Shown here: piece after piece, positions 18,438-27,068 of the stretch
How the letters are laid out: each line of letters opens with the position of its first letter
How positions within the stretch are numbered: the first letter of the stretch is position 1
NCBI GenBank assembly: GCA_963663665.2
Contig: CAXXKP010000001.1
Coordinates: 1,178,001-1,242,000 of the forward strand
DNA: 64,000 nt
Origin: SABI01 sp963663665
GTDB taxonomy: Bacteria > Spirochaetota > Spirochaetia > Sphaerochaetales > Sphaerochaetaceae
Direction of reading: 5' to 3'
Translations under genes and position numbers: made by a program
Notes under the pieces: generated by a model
The model's input: only the letters and a program-made list of their open reading frames with translations
Told to the model about the DNA's origin: nothing
The model's database searches: none

Positions 18438-19478
18438 ATGAGAAAAACAGGTTTATATATTTTATTGGGTGTCATAATCTCAGTCGCTGTCTTTGTATTG
18501 GCTGGAATTTTGTATTTTCAACCATCTATCATTAATGGGAAGGATGCTCGTGTAGAAATCCCTTCTAAAAATATAGAAGTAAAAAAACCAGCAGAGAAAC
18601 AAGTTATTCTTCCAGAGGTTCCAAAAGAGGCTGAACAACTTCAACCATCTAAAGAGATAATAACTACCCCAGAAGTTAAAGATGTCCCAAAAGAAGTTGC
18701 ACCAATAGTGCAGGAAATTCAACCGAAAGTAGTTGAAAAAGTGAGAATTCCATCACCTGTAAAACTAACTCTTACAGTTACCCCGTATGTTGCCCCAACA
18801 ATAATGAAAGAAGAACCCCTTGCTGTAGCCGTAGAAAAGGCGAAAGAAGAACCTGTTGCTATACCAATAGAAAAGGTTGAAAAAGAACCTTCTCCTGAAG
18901 TAATAAAAGAAGAAAAGAATATTATCCTTCCTGCAGTGATTCCACCAGCTATCATTGTGCCAAAAGTGGATACCGCTGAATCTGTAGTAGATTCAAGGGC
19001 AGCAACTCCAGTAGAAGCAGCAACTCCAGTAGAAGCAGTAACTCCAGTAGAAGCAGTAACTCCAGTAGAAGCAGTAACTCCAGTAGAAGCAGTAACTCCA
19101 GTAGAAGCAGTAACTCCAGTAGAGGCAGTAACTCCAGTAGAAGCAGCAACTCCAGTAGAAGCAGCAACTCCAGTAGAAGCAGCAACTCCAGTAGAAGCAG
19201 CAACTCCAGTAGAAGCAGCAACTCCAGTAGAGGCCGCAACTCCAGTAGAGGCCGCAACTCCAGTAGTTATAAAGAAAGTGTATACACCTTCTCCTTTAGC
19301 TTTAACAACTGTGAAACAATATTTACCAGTTATTAAAGAGGTAGAAGTCATTTGGACACCGGTAGTAGTTACTGATGGACCTAGTGTGTATGTTCCACCT
19401 CAATCGTTTAATGAGAGTGCGCATGAGAGAAGGGTAGAAGCTCTGAATGAAATCTATGATAAATTAATTTTTGATTAA
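18438..19478 (+). CDS. Membrane-anchored Pro/Val/Glu-rich protein with hexapeptide repeats
   Basis: A 346-residue protein of unknown function. An N-terminal transmembrane anchor (GLYILLGVIISVAVFVLAGI) is followed by a long low-complexity region rich in Pro, Glu, Val and Lys. This includes 14 full copies of ATPVEA or VTPVEA plus a degenerate fifteenth (about residues 189-277). A C-terminal segment with conserved-looking PSPLALTTVKQYLPV and a charged helical tail closes the protein. The layout resembles TonB-like or other periplasm-spanning linkers in which an extended Pro-rich arm links the inner membrane to the envelope. That role is inference. A bidirectional terminator follows. Confidence 0.7.
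   Translation: MRKTGLYILLGVIISVAVFVLAGILYFQPSIINGKDARVEIPSKNIEVKKPAEKQVILPEVPKEAEQLQPSKEIITTPEVKDVPKEVAPIVQEIQPKVVEKVRIPSPVKLTLTVTPYVAPTIMKEEPLAVAVEKAKEEPVAIPIEKVEKEPSPEVIKEEKNIILPAVIPPAIIVPKVDTAESVVDSRAATPVEAATPVEAVTPVEAVTPVEAVTPVEAVTPVEAVTPVEAVTPVEAATPVEAATPVEAATPVEAATPVEAATPVEAATPVEAATPVVIKKVYTPSPLALTTVKQYLPVIKEVEVIWTPVVVTDGPSVYVPPQSFNESAHERRVEALNEIYDKLIFD
19002..19268 (+). repeat. 18-bp coding tandem repeat (15 units)
   Basis: Fifteen units of GCAACTCCAGTAGAAGCA, with C/T changes at the Ala/Val codon (six consecutive Val versions in units 3-8) and A/G changes in the Glu codon. The last unit is truncated. The units are nearly identical at DNA level, so the array probably gains and loses copies by slippage in 6-residue steps without changing the frame. 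Two antisense frames stay open across it only because of its periodicity. Confidence 0.95.
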
Positions 19479-19502
19479 TTGTCTTTTCTTCTACATAAAA
19501 AT

Positions 19503-19535
19503 GGGCTGTTACAAATATTACTTTTGCAACAGCCC
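19503..19535. terminator. Bidirectional terminator between the repeat protein and the MFS gene
   Basis: GGGCTGTT / AACAGCCC arms around a partly self-pairing loop. On the - strand the stem is followed by ATTTTTATG, a good T tract for the MFS gene. On the + strand the tract is weaker. It sits between two convergent genes. Confidence 0.75.
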
Positions 19536-19554
19536 TTATGTTTATTAATGAGAT

Positions 19555-20944
19555 TTATTCATGGTCAGATACTTCACCTCGTGTTACCTTACTCATCAAG
19601 AAGAATGCTATAACCATACACAATGCTGCAAAGACAAATAAAGATCCATATCCAAAGATATCAATAAGGGCTCCTGTGATAGGTGGCGCAATAATAGAGG
19701 CCAGTTGTGAGAAGAAATAATAGAGTCCAGTATAGATACCCATATTAGAATAATCGGCCATCTGCCAGAGCATAGGAAAAGAGTTTGTCACAACAGTTAC
19801 CCAGAACATTCCAAAGAAGAACATGAGAAGCCAGAAGCTAAAGAGTCTTAAAGTACCAGAAACAGTGCTACTTACCATGAATACGCTATGAACATAGACA
19901 AGTAGTAATACTATAGAAAGTGCAACTAGAGCAAATCGGATTGTTTTTTTACGTCCCCTCTTATGAGCAATAATTCCACTTGGGATTGCAAACACAGCGT
20001 ACGCAATTCCTACCATTCCTGCCGCAAGAGCTGCATTTGCTTTGGATGTTTGTAGGATCTCAATAGAATATTTTCCCACGAAAGGAAGTACTCCTTGGTA
20101 TCCGATAAACCAGAATAACAGAGATAATAGGACAAAGAATGCACTTCTGTCTTTTTCCGCAAATATCTGTTTTAAAGATGTAATTATTGGTACTCTCTCT
20201 TTTGCTGCTTTCTCGAATGTTCCATTCTTTTGTTCTTTTACAAAGAAAAAAAGTAGGATTACAGCAACAATTACGAGTACCCCTGCTATAGGAAATGCAA
20301 GGATGTTATCTGTTGGCCCACTATTAGGAAGATTGATTTTTACATTCATGAGTCTAGCGAGTCCAATAGTTCCAACGATTGAGGCAATACCACCCATCGT
20401 ATTAATGACACCATTTGCTTCACTTCTGATGTCTCCTGGGATGATATCGGGCATCAAAGCAACTACAGGGCCTCTTACTGATTGCTTGAAAATATTAAGA
20501 GCAAAAATAAGGATGATTAATAGAACTAGTGAAGAAAGTGCAGCAAAAGGAATAAGACCAAAGGCAAAAGCACTTAAAGGAAGAAGGGTAATGATAAATG
20601 GCATTCTTCTTCCAATTCTAGTGTGAGTCCTATCACTAATAGCTGAAAAAATAGGAATTAAGAAGATTGCAAACATGTTATCGAGTGTCACTTCTTCTTC
20701 CAATTCTAGTGTGAGTCCTATCACTAATAGCTGAAAAAATAGGAATTAAGAAGATTGCAAACATGTTATCGAGTGTCATTATAGTGCCGATGAGAGCATT
20801 CGATTCGATGTATTTACCTAAGAAAATAGGAATATACGTGTCATATAATGGGTCCATCAGGCCCATGGTAAAGAAACCAAGACCAATGAGAAAGGTTGTT
20901 AGATAATAGCCTTTCATGCTTTTTCGAGAAGATGTTTTTTCCAT
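19555..20944 (-). pseudogene. MFS transporter (SLC45/GPH-like) disrupted by an 88-bp tandem duplication
   Basis: A 12-helix permease gene on the - strand, read from ATG 20944 (after GAGGATATC) to 19555. Two copies of an 88-bp segment (20603-20690 and 20691-20778) lie in tandem. Because 88 is not a multiple of three, the frame breaks after the first copy and stops about 88 codons in. Removing one copy restores an uninterrupted 433-codon frame. The motif SAISDRTHTRIGRRMPFI, between helices 2 and 3, fits sugar-type permeases of the SLC45/GPH-like branch. The gene is otherwise undamaged, so the lesion is recent, reversible by recombination, or an assembly error. Confidence 0.85.
20603..20778. repeat. 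88-bp tandem duplication inside the MFS gene
   Basis: Bases 20604-20690 are repeated exactly at 20692-20778 (87 of 87). Position 20603/20691 differs (A versus C). Each copy begins with a TTCTTCTTCC run, a plausible slippage or microhomology point. The duplication frameshifts the permease. Confidence 0.95.
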
Positions 20945-20991
20945 GATATCCTCACAAATTAGAGATGATTAGAGTGTAACAGGAAATTCTT

Positions 20992-22107
20992 TTGTATGCA
21001 AAACAATTGTATGTACTAGACGGGATGAGAAAAATACAGTACATCATCACTATGACTAAAGAGCATTTTATTCAGTCTAGAGCCGACTTAGAGACGTATA
21101 TTACTCTTACTAACGAAGAAAAGATATGGTTTGATTCACTCAAAGGAGATTCGCTACCTTTAAGGATTACCCATTATTTTGCATCTCTTATTGACCCGTT
21201 TGATCTTCTAGATCCAATTAGGCGTCAAGTAGTCCCTTCATATAAAGAATTACAATCTCACGGGCAAGAGAGTGAAGATCCTTTGTGTGAATTAGAACAT
21301 TCTCAAACACCCAGATTAATCCACAGATACAGTAATAGGGTAGCTCTCTTGGTTAGTGATCATTGTGCTACCTATTGTCGACATTGTTTTCGTCGTCGTT
21401 TTACTGCAAAAAAAGATGCAATAATTAGTTGGGATGAATTAGAAGTAGTTGGTGAATACCTTGAGAAGAATCAACACATTAAAGAGATGCTCCTCACTGG
21501 AGGAGATCCTTTGATGGTTAATGATGACAGGCTCTTATCTATAATCACATCTATTAGAAAGAGGCGGAGTGACATAGTCTTGAGACTCTGTACAAGGGTT
21601 TTAGCTACCTACCCGGCTCGAATTACGCAACACCTTATTGATATGTTGAAAAACTTCTCTACTGCCCCAATATATGTGATGAGTCAATTTAATCATCCAC
21701 GTGAACTAACCAAAGAGAGTATCCAAGCTATTTCATTCTTTGTTGAAAATGGGTTCCCCGTAATGAATCAAACTGTACTTTTAAAAGGTGTCAATGACGA
21801 TGTAGATACTCTTGAAGAGTTGATGAATGCTCTTGTTATGATAAAAGTAAAACCATATTACCTTTTTCAAGGGGACATGGTTGAAGGTACAAGTCATCTT
21901 CGTCTTCCCTTGTTAGATGCTATGGAAATTGAGAAGGCACTCAGAATGAGGTTAAGTGGGTTGGCGATGCCTACTGTTGCAGTTGATCTCCCGTTTGGAG
22001 GAGGCAAAGTGCCTCTAAGTGGAACTTACTATAAAGGGCAAAAAAATGAAAAAACCCACATCTATATGAATCTTTATGGGAAAGAGATTGAGTATATTGA
22101 TCCATAA
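20992..22107 (+). CDS. epmB: EF-P (R)-beta-lysine-forming radical SAM aminomutase, EpmB-like (KamA family)
   Basis: Converts lysine to beta-lysine for loading onto EF-P. The radical SAM cluster motif CATYCRHCFRRRF (CxxxCxxC) is near residue 125. The substrate/PLP region PFGGGKVPLSG supplies the PLP lysine. The length (371, or 351 from the ATG at 21052) is nearer to EpmB than to the longer catabolic lysine 2,3-aminomutases. The adjacent efp and epmA genes support the assignment. The start is uncertain: TTG 20992 has AGGAAA at good spacing, while ATGs at 21025 and 21052 fit the family N-terminus but lack clear ribosome sites. It is divergent from the MFS gene and convergent with efp. Confidence 0.85.
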   Translation: MYAKQLYVLDGMRKIQYIITMTKEHFIQSRADLETYITLTNEEKIWFDSLKGDSLPLRITHYFASLIDPFDLLDPIRRQVVPSYKELQSHGQESEDPLCELEHSQTPRLIHRYSNRVALLVSDHCATYCRHCFRRRFTAKKDAIISWDELEVVGEYLEKNQHIKEMLLTGGDPLMVNDDRLLSIITSIRKRRSDIVLRLCTRVLATYPARITQHLIDMLKNFSTAPIYVMSQFNHPRELTKESIQAISFFVENGFPVMNQTVLLKGVNDDVDTLEELMNALVMIKVKPYYLFQGDMVEGTSHLRLPLLDAMEIEKALRMRLSGLAMPTVAVDLPFGGGKVPLSGTYYKGQKNEKTHIYMNLYGKEIEYIDP

Positions 22108-22128
22108 AAAACACCGTACTATGAACTA

Positions 22129-22168
22129 ATCCCCTACTATTGAAGAAAACAATGATAGGGGATTTTTA
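22129..22168. terminator. Terminator between epmB and efp
   Basis: Stem ATCCCCTA...TAGGGGAT with extra pairing toward the loop, followed by GATTTTTATG on the + strand. It lies 21 bases after the epmB stop and probably serves convergent efp as well. Confidence 0.75.
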
Positions 22169-22205
22169 TGTCTAAAAGGTGTTTATAGCTTTTTTTGTTT
22201 TTGTT

Positions 22206-22769
22206 TTATTTATTCACTCTTTCAAGGTATTCTTTGGTTTCTGTGTTCACAAGAATTTTTTCACCTTGTTTAATGAAAATTGGCACTCTTACCACTAGAC
22301 CAGTTTCAGTAGTGATGTTCTTAGTAGCTCCAGTTACTGTGTCCCCTTTAATAGCTTCTTCAGCATCTGCAACTTCAAACAATACTTTAGGAGGGAGTTG
22401 AATTTCAAGGACCTGTTTTTCCCAAAACGTAACTCTATAAGTTTCACCATCTTTCATGAAATATTGGTAATCAGGAAATGCTGCCATGCCAACTTCAATC
22501 TGTTCATATGTTTCAGTGAACATAAAATGAAAATGTTCGCCATCGTTATATAAGTATTGGCAATCATGATCTTCCACTCTAATATCTTCAGCATTATCTT
22601 GTGTTTTCATCGTTTCTCTGAGAGATTGGCCAGTTGAAGGACTTTTTAACTTAAGTCGCACAAAAGCTGAACCTTTTCCAGGGTTCACAAATTCTCTATC
22701 TATTACAATAAAAGGTTGTCCTTTTATTAAAAGTGCAGTTCCTTTTTCAATTTGGCCCGCTTTAATCAT
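22206..22769 (-). CDS. efp: Translation elongation factor P
   Basis: Relieves ribosome stalling at consecutive prolines. It has 187 residues and the three beta domains. The tip of domain I reads FVNPGKGSAFVR, with the lysine at residue 32 in the position that EpmA/EpmB modify in Escherichia coli. Domain III ends with TGLVVRVPIFIKQGEKILVN. The start has GAGGTAAT upstream. epmA lies 29 bases upstream on the same strand, so epmA-efp is a likely operon, with epmB facing it. The window's own proline-rich proteins (for example the repeat protein at 18438) are the kind of clients EF-P would help translate. Confidence 0.96.
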   Translation of the reverse strand: MIKAGQIEKGTALLIKGQPFIVIDREFVNPGKGSAFVRLKLKSPSTGQSLRETMKTQDNAEDIRVEDHDCQYLYNDGEHFHFMFTETYEQIEVGMAAFPDYQYFMKDGETYRVTFWEKQVLEIQLPPKVLFEVADAEEAIKGDTVTGATKNITTETGLVVRVPIFIKQGEKILVNTETKEYLERVNK

Positions 22770-22798
22770 GTATTACCTCATTTATAAAAATATCTATC

Positions 22799-23791
22799 CT
22801 AATGAACGCCGCTTAGCATATCAGATAGTTGAAATAAAATCAAATCCTCTAAGCTGTTGCGTCCAAGTTGAACCATAAGAAGTCTATCAAGTCCAATTGC
22901 TACACCAGAAGAGTCAGGATAGGAAGAATCGAAGATATCTGCAAATGAATAATCGATATCTGGTATTACATCTGGAGTAGAATTTCTCTCGCTTACTAAT
23001 TTTGCATATTCGGTCTCATAATATGCTTTTATGCTATTCTTATTAATTTCTTCATCATAGCAATTAGCGATTTCTACTCCATGTATATACATTTCCCATC
23101 TCTTTCGATACGGAGAATGAGGAATCGTTTTTGCTAAACATTCAATTTGTTTCGGATATTGAGTAAGTACGACTGGCACATCCTTTGGAAGATTTGGTTC
23201 TACAAAAGTCAGAAATATCCTATTGAACGTGTCATCCCAGCTTTCTACTACTGGAGGAAGAGTTAGTCCTAAATTAGTAGCTGCTTTACGGATAAGGGGA
23301 ATTGTTTGGACCTTGTCGAGGTCTATGCTTGTATAATTAAATACTGCATCATGTACGCTCATTTTCCTAAATGGAGGAAGAGCACTTTTTGGGGTTCCTT
23401 TAATTGAGGTCCTTTGTAATAGCTCTTCTGTAAGCATAATGGAATCTTCATCATTTGCACCAAGTGTGTAGTATTCAAGCATCGTAAATTCAATATTATG
23501 ATGTATTCCAATTTGTTCCTTGTTTCGAAAACATTTAGAAATTTGATAGATGCTTTGATGAACTTCTTTAAGCATCTGTTTCATGAATATTTCGGGTGAA
23601 GGAACAAGATAGAGTTCTTTACTTCTATGAATATCACTTATGTATTGAGTTGCAAAATTTGAAATACTGCTTTCTGGAATAAGAGTTGGTGAAAGAATCG
23701 GTGTAGATAATTCCAAGTAATTATTTTCCTCAAAAAAGAGTCTAATATTTTTTGTTAACTCGCTGCGTGCTTTTATTGCTTGAATGTCCAT
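22799..23791 (-). CDS. epmA: EF-P--lysine ligase, EpmA (GenX/PoxA)
   Basis: A class II lysyl-tRNA-synthetase-like enzyme that attaches (R)-beta-lysine to EF-P. At 330 residues it has the catalytic core without the N-terminal anticodon-binding domain of LysRS, as expected for EpmA. Motif 2 is visible as CFRNKEQIGIHHNIEFTM, and motif 3 as SGVAIGLDRLLM near the C-terminus. It is the first gene of the epmA-efp unit. Its promoter region is the 87-base gap shared with divergent mnmE. The three-gene EpmA-EpmB-EF-P set is complete here. The hydroxylase EpmC is not seen in the window. Confidence 0.93.
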   Translation of the reverse strand: MDIQAIKARSELTKNIRLFFEENNYLELSTPILSPTLIPESSISNFATQYISDIHRSKELYLVPSPEIFMKQMLKEVHQSIYQISKCFRNKEQIGIHHNIEFTMLEYYTLGANDEDSIMLTEELLQRTSIKGTPKSALPPFRKMSVHDAVFNYTSIDLDKVQTIPLIRKAATNLGLTLPPVVESWDDTFNRIFLTFVEPNLPKDVPVVLTQYPKQIECLAKTIPHSPYRKRWEMYIHGVEIANCYDEEINKNSIKAYYETEYAKLVSERNSTPDVIPDIDYSFADIFDSSYPDSSGVAIGLDRLLMVQLGRNSLEDLILFQLSDMLSGVH

Positions 23792-23839
23792 ATGATGAAA
23801 TATAGCCCACTCTTTCTCATTTAGTAAAGATTGCTGATA

Positions 23840-23869
23840 TGGACACTCAGGTTATCCTTTAAGTATACT
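23840..23869 (+). promoter_or_regulatory. mnmE promoter
   Basis: TGGACA (23840-23845) and TATACT (23864-23869) with an 18-base spacer. The -10 ends only nine bases before the mnmE ATG at 23879, so the transcript would have a leader of roughly three bases or none. Confidence 0.55.
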
Positions 23870-23878
23870 TAGGGTCTG

Positions 23879-25240
23879 ATGAATACAATTGATTACGAAG
23901 AAGATGACATTATATATGCACTCGCTACGCCTTTGGCTCCGAGTGCCTTAGCTATTATTAGAATCAGTGGAAATGGATGCAAGGAACAATTAGCACCTTA
24001 TTTCTCAAGATCGAATGCACTTCTAAAAGGGAAAAGTCATACACTCGTCTATGGTAAGATTCTCTCCTTTGATAAAAAGCAAATTCTTGATGAAGTCCTT
24101 TTATCCTTGTTTGATCAAAATAAAGGGTATACAGGAGAAGAGAGTCTTGAGATAACCTGCCATGGAAGTATGTTTGGGATTGAAGCAATCTTTTCTCTAC
24201 TCTCTCAACTTGGGTTTAGATCTGCAAGTCCTGGAGAATTTACTTTCAGAGCATTCAAAAGTGGGCGAGTTGACCTCACTCAAGCAGAAGCCGTAATGGA
24301 AGTTGTCCATGCTCATTCAGGAAAAGCTCACTCTCTTGCATTAAATAGACTTGAAGGCGATTTGTTTAGAAGGATGGATCAGTTAAAGAAACTTACCCTT
24401 CAAGCAATGAGTGCTATCGAAGTACAACTCGACTATGCAGAAGATGATTTCTCCGATGAGGTAATTTTTCCATCAGAAATCCTATTTGAAGTAAAAGAGT
24501 CTATTGATTCACTAATCGAAACCTATAGTGTTGGTAAAATGTACAAAGAGGGAGCTCTTGTGGTTCTTGCTGGTTCAACCAATGCAGGGAAATCAACTCT
24601 ATTTAATTTGTTGATGAAAAGTGAGAGATCAATTGTGAGTGATACTCACGGAACAACAAGAGATTTTATTGAAGGACACACTGTGATAAGTGGAATCCCT
24701 GTTACGATATTTGATACAGCAGGTTTAAGGAATTCTACAGATTCAATTGAGATGGAAGGAATAAAGAGAAGTCGCTACCTTGTTGATAAGTCACATGTAA
24801 TTATTCTTCTTGTTGATGCAGATGAAGCTGAAGTGCAATTGAGCGAACATTTAAACATAATAGATGATCCACGTTGTATTACTGTCTACAATAAGAGCGA
24901 CATAGCTACAAGAGCTATTCCTGAGGGTGTCATTGCTATCAGTGCAAAACATGGTCAAGGATTTGGAAAGCTGGAAGAACTCATTGTTACCAAAATTAAG
25001 AAAGATATGCCTTCTGTTCAAGGTGACTCTATTATCATTGAGTCGAAGCGACAGCGGGATGAACTCATACGAGCTAGCGACGCACTACAGAGAGCACTTA
25101 ATATGGCGAACTCTGTTCCTTTAGACCTCATTGCCGTAGAGGTACAAGAGGCCTTGTCTGCTCTAGGAGAATTAACTGGTGAAGTAACCTCTTTCGATAT
25201 TCTCGAACAAATTTTTAGTGGATTTTGTGTAGGAAAATAA
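23879..25240 (+). CDS. mnmE: tRNA modification GTPase MnmE
   Basis: With MnmG it adds the carboxymethylaminomethyl group to U34 of certain tRNAs. It has 453 residues: an N-terminal tetrahydrofolate-binding domain starting IIYALATPLAPSALAIIRISG, a helical domain, and an inserted GTPase with AGSTNAGKST (G1, about 232), GTTRDF (G2), DTAG (G3) and NKSD (G4). The C-terminus FCVGK is the variant of the family's invariant FCIGK, keeping the catalytic cysteine. The G1 sequence GSTNAGKS differs from the common GRPNAGKS. The next gene, mnmG, begins five bases later. Confidence 0.96.
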   Translation: MNTIDYEEDDIIYALATPLAPSALAIIRISGNGCKEQLAPYFSRSNALLKGKSHTLVYGKILSFDKKQILDEVLLSLFDQNKGYTGEESLEITCHGSMFGIEAIFSLLSQLGFRSASPGEFTFRAFKSGRVDLTQAEAVMEVVHAHSGKAHSLALNRLEGDLFRRMDQLKKLTLQAMSAIEVQLDYAEDDFSDEVIFPSEILFEVKESIDSLIETYSVGKMYKEGALVVLAGSTNAGKSTLFNLLMKSERSIVSDTHGTTRDFIEGHTVISGIPVTIFDTAGLRNSTDSIEMEGIKRSRYLVDKSHVIILLVDADEAEVQLSEHLNIIDDPRCITVYNKSDIATRAIPEGVIAISAKHGQGFGKLEELIVTKIKKDMPSVQGDSIIIESKRQRDELIRASDALQRALNMANSVPLDLIAVEVQEALSALGELTGEVTSFDILEQIFSGFCVGK

Positions 25241-25244
25241 ATAT

Positions 25245-27068
25245 ATGGACTATGATGCAATTGTAATTGGAGCAGGGCATGCTGGAATTGAAGCATCTCT
25301 TGCATTAGCCCGACTTGGGAAAAGAACGATACTTATCACTCAAAGCCTTGATGCAATAGGAAGGCTTTCGTGTAACCCTGCAATTGGGGGACTCGCAAAA
25401 GGGAATATAGTACGAGAAATTGATGCTCTTGGCGGTGAGATGGGGCATCTTATCGATAAATCAATGATCCAGTTTAGAATTCTCAACATGCGTAGAGGCC
25501 CTGCGGTTCAAGCTCCGAGAGCTCAAGCAGATAAATTTACTTATCATAGAATTGCAAAAGAGACACTGGAACATCAGTCTAATTTAAACGTTTTTCAAGA
25601 TACTGTCGTTGATATCACCATAGACGAGAAAACTCATCAGATTCTAGGAGTCGTAACAGAACGGGGAAATAGAATTACTGGGAGGGCAGTTGTTCTCACC
25701 ACAGGAACTTTTATGGAGGGGAAAATCTTCATAGGAGAGTATGTAACTTCTTCAGGACGACTTGGGGAGCCAGCTGCTGTTGGACTTGGTACAGCATTAA
25801 GAAAGAAAGGGTTCAAAGTTGGGCGGCTTAAAACAGGGACTCCTGCAAGAGTGAAGGAATCCTCGATTGATTTCTCTAAGATGGAGTTGCAAAAAGGGGA
25901 TGAAGTGATGATGCCCTTTAGTTTCGATTACCATGAAATCCACAGGCCTAATCTTCCTTGCTATATTACTTTTACTAATGAAAATACTCATGAGGTGATA
26001 CGACGCAATATGCATAGAAGTCCCCTCTATTCTGGAGAAATTGTGGGGAAAGGTCCTCGCTATTGCCCTTCAATTGAAGATAAGGTCGTCCGATTCCCTG
26101 ATAGAGACCGCCATCAGATATTTGTTGAGCCTGAAGGAATAGGAACCGAAGAATATTATCTCAACGGTGCAAGCTCCTCATTACCAGAAGATGTTCAAAT
26201 TGATTACATACACTCGATTCCAGGGCTTGAGGAGGCTATTGTTATGAGACCGGCGTACGCTGTCGAATATGATTATATTGACCCAACTCATCTTTATCCT
26301 TCCTTGGAATCAAAAATTGTAAGCGGACTCTTTATTGCCGGACAAACGAATGGAACAAGTGGATATGAAGAAGCTGGATGCCAAGGATTAATGGCAGGAA
26401 TAAATGCAGCAAGGAAAATAGAGGGTGAAAAACCTCTTATACTTGGAAGAACTGAAGCCTATACTGGAGTTCTTATAGATGATTTGGTTACAAAAGGAAC
26501 GAAAGAACCATACAGGATGTTTACTTCTAGAGCAGAATATAGGTTGAATCTTCGTCACGATAGTGCAGATCAGAGGCTTACTCCCTATGCCTATAAAATA
26601 GGTTTACAGGGTGAAGAGGCGATGGAGAGACTTGAACAGAAGATAAAAGACATTGATATGGTAAAAACTCTATTAGATACAAGGAAGATTGGGAATAAAA
26701 GTGCATCAGCGCTACTTCTCCAAAATGATATAACTCTCAATGATATTGCAAAAGAGTTACCAGAAATTCTTACATTTGATCCAGTAGTGACATACCAAGC
26801 AGAACTTGATATTAAATATAGTGGGTATATTCAACGACAAGATAAGCAAGTTGAGCGCTATTTAAAGATGGAAAAAATAACAATCCCTTCAGATTTTAAT
26901 TATGATGTAATAGATGGATTGAGTGCTGAGGCGAAAGAAAAATTTAAGGAAATTCGTCCCGTGACTCTAGGCCAAGCAGGCAGAATTTCTGGTGTCCGTA
27001 ACAGTGATATGGCTGTTCTCATGGTTCTACTTTCGAGAAAACATAAAGAGCACAAAGGCGATGAGTAA
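25245..27068 (+). CDS. mnmG: tRNA uridine 5-carboxymethylaminomethyl modification enzyme MnmG (GidA)
   Basis: The FAD- and NADH-dependent partner of MnmE in wobble uridine modification. It has 607 residues. The Rossmann FAD motif VIGAGHAGIEAS opens the protein. The family signatures RLSCNPAIGGLAKGN and YCPSIEDKVVRFPDR are present, the latter containing one of the two catalytic cysteines. GQTNGTSGYEEAGCQGLMAG follows, and the C-terminal helical region ends with LGQAGRISGVRNSD. The mnmE-mnmG-rsmG order is a widely conserved cluster. The stop overlaps the rsmG start by eight bases. Confidence 0.97.
   Translation: MDYDAIVIGAGHAGIEASLALARLGKRTILITQSLDAIGRLSCNPAIGGLAKGNIVREIDALGGEMGHLIDKSMIQFRILNMRRGPAVQAPRAQADKFTYHRIAKETLEHQSNLNVFQDTVVDITIDEKTHQILGVVTERGNRITGRAVVLTTGTFMEGKIFIGEYVTSSGRLGEPAAVGLGTALRKKGFKVGRLKTGTPARVKESSIDFSKMELQKGDEVMMPFSFDYHEIHRPNLPCYITFTNENTHEVIRRNMHRSPLYSGEIVGKGPRYCPSIEDKVVRFPDRDRHQIFVEPEGIGTEEYYLNGASSSLPEDVQIDYIHSIPGLEEAIVMRPAYAVEYDYIDPTHLYPSLESKIVSGLFIAGQTNGTSGYEEAGCQGLMAGINAARKIEGEKPLILGRTEAYTGVLIDDLVTKGTKEPYRMFTSRAEYRLNLRHDSADQRLTPYAYKIGLQGEEAMERLEQKIKDIDMVKTLLDTRKIGNKSASALLLQNDITLNDIAKELPEILTFDPVVTYQAELDIKYSGYIQRQDKQVERYLKMEKITIPSDFNYDVIDGLSAEAKEKFKEIRPVTLGQAGRISGVRNSDMAVLMVLLSRKHKEHKGDE

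Noticed and set aside
19002..19268. Regular short repeats as a CRISPR array
   Set aside because: Units of 18 bp follow each other directly with no spacers, in frame with a protein, and no cas genes are present.
18719..19351. Long antisense open frames (210 and 101 codons) opposite the repeat protein
   Set aside because: They stay open only because the 18-bp repeat lacks stops in those frames. Composition is trivial (Thr-Gly-Val-Ala or Leu-rich repeats), and no ribosome site or upstream coding sequence supports them.
20992..22107. Catabolic lysine 2,3-aminomutase rather than EpmB
   Set aside because: Possible from fold alone, but the short length and direct linkage to efp and epmA favour the EF-P role, and no lysine fermentation genes are nearby.
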